Assembly: GCA_964521865.1 (NCBI GenBank)
Contig: CAZFTJ010000023.1
Coordinates: 6,037 to 70,036 of the forward strand
DNA length: 64,000 bases
Direction of reading: 5' to 3'
Source of the DNA: CAYSRJ01 sp964521865
GTDB lineage: Bacteria; Spirochaetota; B62-G9; DRHN01
Shown: piece after piece, positions 60,798 through 64,000 of the stretch
Layout of the letters: each line of letters begins with the position of its first letter
How positions within the stretch are numbered: the first letter of the stretch is position 1
Made by a program: the position numbers and the translations under genes
Notes under the pieces: generated by a model
Databases searched by the model: none
What the model was told of the DNA's origin: nothing
What the model saw: the letters and a program-made list of their open reading frames with translations, nothing else

Positions 60798-61835
60798 ATG
60801 GCGCATAAAAATCTCTTGAAAGGGATGAAAAGGCCGAAAGCCCTCATTATCGAACATGAGGAGAGTGGAAATAACTACGGGCGTATCATAGCCTCTCCAC
60901 TGGAAAGAGGGTACGGGACAACACTGGGCAACTCTCTTCGGAGGGTTCTGCTTTCTGCGCTGCAGGGATATGCAATCGTTGCGGTGCATATCGAAGCATT
61001 CGATTCGAATAGAAATGCAATGAAACGCATTACGAGCGAATTCGATACAATCCCCGGCATGGTGGAAGACACGATTGATTTTCTGCTCAATATCAAGAAT
61101 ATTCGTCTGCGGTTGAACGACGAGGCCGAAATGCGGACGATATCCCTCGCCAAAGAGGGTGAGGGTGTGCTTGTGGCGGGAGATCTGGCCGTTGACGACA
61201 ACATCACCGTATTCAATCCTGATCTCCATCTTGCGACACTTTCCGACGGATGCAGGGTAAACATTGATATTCAGATCAGCCTTGGACGGGGATATGTGTC
61301 CGCTGAAGCGAATCTGGAAAATATCGAGACAATCGGCACCATTCCGATCGATGCCCTCTTTTCTCCGATAATAAAATCCAATTTCCGAGTTGAGAATGCT
61401 CGGGTCGGACAGAGGGGCGATTATGACAAACTTATTCTTGAAGTCTGGACGGATGGAAGTATAACTCCCGAAGATGCCGTTGCGGATGCGGCGAAAATCT
61501 TAAAAGATTACCTCATACATTTTATAAATTTTAATGAAGAATTCGAATATGAGGAAGACGAGTATGATGAGGAGTTCGAGAAACTGAAACAGGTTCTCGA
61601 TACTCCTGTTGAGGAGCTCGAGCTCTCGGTGCGCTCTTCAAATTGTTTGCGAAATATTGATATAAAGACTATAGGTGATCTCGCGCAGAGATCGGAGGAA
61701 GAGATATCGAAAACGAAGAATTTCGGTAAAAAATCTCTCCAGGAAATAAAGGATAAGCTGGCCGAGTTCGGGCTCACACTCGGGATGAAGGACGTTCTGG
61801 AACAGAAACTGGCAAAGCATGAAGTGGAGACCTAG
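60798..61835 (+). CDS. rpoA: RNA polymerase subunit alpha
   Basis: The 345-residue protein has the N-terminal dimerisation domain (SPLERGYGTTLGNSLRRVLL, IPGMVEDTIDFLLNIKNIRL), an acidic linker (EFEYEEDEYDEEFEKLKQ) and the C-terminal DNA-contacting domain (LELSVRSSNCLRNIDIKTIG, SKTKNFGKKSLQEIKDKLAE). The linker is longer and more acidic than in E. coli. rplQ starts two bases after the stop. Confidence 0.98.
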   Translation: MAHKNLLKGMKRPKALIIEHEESGNNYGRIIASPLERGYGTTLGNSLRRVLLSALQGYAIVAVHIEAFDSNRNAMKRITSEFDTIPGMVEDTIDFLLNIKNIRLRLNDEAEMRTISLAKEGEGVLVAGDLAVDDNITVFNPDLHLATLSDGCRVNIDIQISLGRGYVSAEANLENIETIGTIPIDALFSPIIKSNFRVENARVGQRGDYDKLILEVWTDGSITPEDAVADAAKILKDYLIHFINFNEEFEYEEDEYDEEFEKLKQVLDTPVEELELSVRSSNCLRNIDIKTIGDLAQRSEEEISKTKNFGKKSLQEIKDKLAEFGLTLGMKDVLEQKLAKHEVET

Positions 61836-61836
61836 T

Positions 61837-62211
61837 ATGAGACATCGCATAAAAGGTGTAAAGCTCAATCGTGACAAAGAACATAGAAGGTCTATGTTCT
61901 CAAATATGATGGAATCTTTTTTCGAGTATGAGACGATCCGCACAACGACGGCCAAGGCCAAGGAGCTGAGGCGGCTCAGTGAAAGGATGATTACCAGGGC
62001 AAAAGAAAATACCCTTCATAACAAGAGAATCGTTTTGAAGCGCTTGAAAAACAGGGATACCGTTGCCAAACTGTTTGATGATATCGCACCCCGTTACAGG
62101 AACGTTGCGGGAGGCTACACCCGGGTAATTAAAATCGGTCAGAGGGCAGGTGATGGTGCGGAAATGTCGATTCTGGAACTCGTTGAAGTTCAGGAAAAAA
62201 CAGCCACATAG
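61837..62211 (+). CDS. rplQ: Ribosomal protein L17
   Basis: The 124-residue protein (MRHRIKGVKLNRDKEHRRSM, KAKELRRLSERMITRAKENT, GGYTRVIKIGQRAGDGAEMS, LELVE) is L17 at the tunnel exit. ATG 61837 lies just after the rpoA stop with GTGGAG in the rpoA end as ribosome site. Confidence 0.97.
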   Translation: MRHRIKGVKLNRDKEHRRSMFSNMMESFFEYETIRTTTAKAKELRRLSERMITRAKENTLHNKRIVLKRLKNRDTVAKLFDDIAPRYRNVAGGYTRVIKIGQRAGDGAEMSILELVEVQEKTAT

Positions 62212-62922
62212 ATGGTGCGAATTTCTCCCCATGCACAGCTTGTCAATACAGTGCTATTTGCCGGAGTAGCGCTCTTTACGAAAAACCTGTTCATTCCCGG
62301 AGCTCAGGGCATCCTCATCATACTTTCGATGCTTCTATTCGGTGTTCGATACAGAGGCCGAATTTTCGCCTTTCTTCTGCCTCTGATTCCAATTATTCTT
62401 TTTATCCTGATTCTCAACTCCTTCAGAGGGGGCGGAGAGATACTGCTTCGTGCAGGCCCGCTCATACTGATGAAGCAGGGGATGGTTCGCGGGGCTTACT
62501 ACTCACTTTTTATCGTTGAGCTTTTTTTCATGAGCAGGGCGCTTACCGACAGCTTTTCCCATGAGGAATTCATATCTGCTCTCTATACGATTGATACCGT
62601 TGTCGTTCGTCTCATTCGAAAAAAAAAGGATGCACCCGGGGATCATGAGAACGGGGTTGTACAGGTGCTCTTCTACATTATGAGAATTTTCTATAACAGC
62701 TATGCACAGATAAAGGTTTTTTTTAAAAAAAGGTCCCTCTCTCTAAGGGATAGAACGGTTTTATTTTTCAGGGAGGCATTTTTCAGGTCTCTCGATGAAT
62801 TTGAACGGAAACCCCACGGCGAGTTTCATACGGTCCGGATGTGTGCCGGGGATATACCGTATATTCTATTACAGATAGTCTTTGTAGCGCCCGCCTTTCT
62901 GCTGCCTGTGCTGCATGTATAA
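62212..62922 (+). CDS. EcfT/CbiQ-like transmembrane protein
   Basis: The 236-residue protein begins directly after the rplQ stop and has four to six hydrophobic segments. LILNSFRGGGEILLRAGPLI, LMKQGMVRGAYYSLFIVELF and the cytoplasmic SLSLRDRTVLFFREAFFRSL recall EcfT, the transmembrane coupling unit of energy-coupling-factor vitamin transporters. rplQ is followed by ecf genes in many bacteria. Here no ecfA ATPase gene follows in view, and the usual Ala-Arg-Gly coupling motif is not clear, so it may be a divergent or reduced EcfT. Confidence 0.6.
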   Translation: MVRISPHAQLVNTVLFAGVALFTKNLFIPGAQGILIILSMLLFGVRYRGRIFAFLLPLIPIILFILILNSFRGGGEILLRAGPLILMKQGMVRGAYYSLFIVELFFMSRALTDSFSHEEFISALYTIDTVVVRLIRKKKDAPGDHENGVVQVLFYIMRIFYNSYAQIKVFFKKRSLSLRDRTVLFFREAFFRSLDEFERKPHGEFHTVRMCAGDIPYILLQIVFVAPAFLLPVLHV

Positions 62923-63219
62923 AAGAGTGCAGTCGGACCTTTCCCCCGGAGCCCCTCTGAATAAGTTTCGAACCATTCCGATTAGGGTTAAAAATGAAAT
63001 TATTAACAATAAAGTTAGGAAATAGATCTTATTTCCGCAGATCTTGTCCGGGTTAGGATATCACACAAAATATTTCATGTTCTTATTCTTAAAGTTTACC
63101 TTCAATATTTCTCTGAGACTTGTATTAATCCTTTCAGTGAGATATAATAATCCATGATAATATCCGCAACGCTAGCCCTTAGGCAGCATTAATTGCAATT
63201 CTAAATATATGGATTAATT
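62923..63219. other. AT-rich gap at the end of the ribosomal block
   Basis: No gene is seen. The base composition drops from GC-balanced to clearly AT-rich from about 62985 onward (AATTATTAACAATAAAG and similar), which suggests a junction with DNA of other origin. No tRNA or clear attachment-site repeat was found. Confidence 0.5.
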
Positions 63220-64000
63220 ATGTATGCTTGCTATATAGATGAAAGTGGTCATTGTGGAAAACGATTTGATCCCGATCAACCAGTAGAAGTAGTGTGTGGA
63301 GTTCTAATCGATTTAACTAAACTTTTTAAGACTCAACGGGAACAAAGATTTCTAATTCAATTCCTTCAAAATAAAGGATTACCTCTCAATGAATTAAAAG
63401 CAAGTGATATTTATGCAGGAAGAAAGCACTGGAGAAATATAAGTTCAAGAATTAGAGACGGTTTTTTCACTCATATTTTAAAATGGATGTCATCTAGATA
63501 TTGTAAAACAATTGTATGTCCTGTCGATTGTTCCAAGTTTTTTGCAAAAAAGCGTTCCGGTTGTTCAATATCTAAGAAGCTACATTATCCTTACGAGGTT
63601 GGTGCTCTCAATGTTATCCTTGGAATTCAAAGGTTTCAAAAGTCCAAAAAAAATAACAAGGATAAAACCTTTCTAATATTAGATGAACAAAAAGGGCACG
63701 ATGATAATTTACTTAAAATACTGGAAGATGATTTAAATTTCACTGATCAATACACTTGCTTTAATCGAAATATGAAAAAGGAACGACTTTTTAGTATTAT
63801 TGATGTTCCATATTTTTCAAAATCTCGTTTAGCAATAGTAATCCAATTAGCAGATATTGTTGCGTTCATTGTAAATAAATATCTGCTACTCAAGTGTTAT
63901 AATTGTGCAGAAAAATATGAAGGTGAACTTGAAAAGATTAGAAAGTGGTATGTATCAATTGGTAATGTATTATTAAGTCATACAACAATGGACCCTCCTG
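63220..64000 (+). CDS. DUF3800 domain protein (partial, runs off the window)
   Basis: The frame opens MYACYIDESGHCG and stays open for 260 codons to the window end. YIDESG at the start and QLADIVAFIV near residue 211 are the marks of DUF3800, a predicted RNase H-fold family often found near mobile elements and defence genes; LILDEQKGHDD may supply another acidic residue. Codon use is AT-rich (AAA, AAT, TTA, ATT), unlike the genes before it, which suggests recent transfer. No strong ribosome site is seen. Confidence 0.78.
   Translation, partial: MYACYIDESGHCGKRFDPDQPVEVVCGVLIDLTKLFKTQREQRFLIQFLQNKGLPLNELKASDIYAGRKHWRNISSRIRDGFFTHILKWMSSRYCKTIVCPVDCSKFFAKKRSGCSISKKLHYPYEVGALNVILGIQRFQKSKKNNKDKTFLILDEQKGHDDNLLKILEDDLNFTDQYTCFNRNMKKERLFSIIDVPYFSKSRLAIVIQLADIVAFIVNKYLLLKCYNCAEKYEGELEKIRKWYVSIGNVLLSHTTMDPP

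Overview
The window looks like the chromosome of a free-living, probably anaerobic spirochaete of moderate GC content. The support is a beta subunit of RNA polymerase with Asn at the position of E. coli Ser531 (the residue linked to natural rifampicin resistance of spirochaetes), the order rpmG - tRNA-Trp - secE - nusG - rplKAJL - rpoBC, zinc-type L33 and S14, a bactofilin, and many TTG starts. The phylum call is an inference from these signs, not from a database comparison.

Region 1 (1-23.8 kb) is a catabolic island. It opens with the tail of an unrecognised gene and an E2-E1alpha-E1beta set of a 2-oxoacid/acetoin dehydrogenase type complex. Next come a uroporphyrinogen-decarboxylase-like (URO-D) methyltransferase, a URO-D methyltransferase fused to a corrinoid domain, a complete sugar-type ABC importer (binding protein, double ATPase, two permeases), a separate corrinoid protein, an MttB-family methyltransferase, an L-rhamnose-mutarotase-like protein, a third URO-D protein and an SGNH hydrolase. 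A zinc alcohol dehydrogenase, a pentulose-phosphate 3-epimerase homologue, a short AAA+ regulator of sigma-54-activator type, a corrinoid-reactivating ferredoxin/ASKHA protein and an unusual 581-residue dehydrogenase follow. Taken together this reads as uptake of a methylated sugar or polyol (or a sugar-like methylated compound), corrinoid-dependent removal of the methyl group, and oxidation/epimerisation of the carbon skeleton. The substrate is not known from the sequence.

Region 2 (24-31 kb) is housekeeping: tatA with a Gln/Pro/Gly-rich tail, uvrC, rpsT, an HU/IHF-type protein, lnt, then a small operon of response regulator, TPR-like miniprotein and bactofilin.

Region 3 (31.2-62.9 kb) is the near-continuous transcription/translation block: tRNA-Thr, rpmG, tRNA-Trp, secE, nusG, rplKAJL, rpoBC, rpsL, rpsG, fusA, tuf, the S10-spc-alpha cluster, infA, rpmJ, rpoA, rplQ and an EcfT-like membrane protein. 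The one gap is striking: rplC (L3) is not between rpsJ and rplD, where only a 34-codon ORF containing a strong palindrome remains.

Region 4 (63-64 kb) is visibly AT-richer and holds the start of a DUF3800 gene that runs off the window, probably the edge of a transferred segment. A family of short palindromic intergenic repeats, in both orientations, separates several transcription units, mostly in the first 31 kb. No rRNA gene, IS element, CRISPR array or convincing cobalamin riboswitch was seen.
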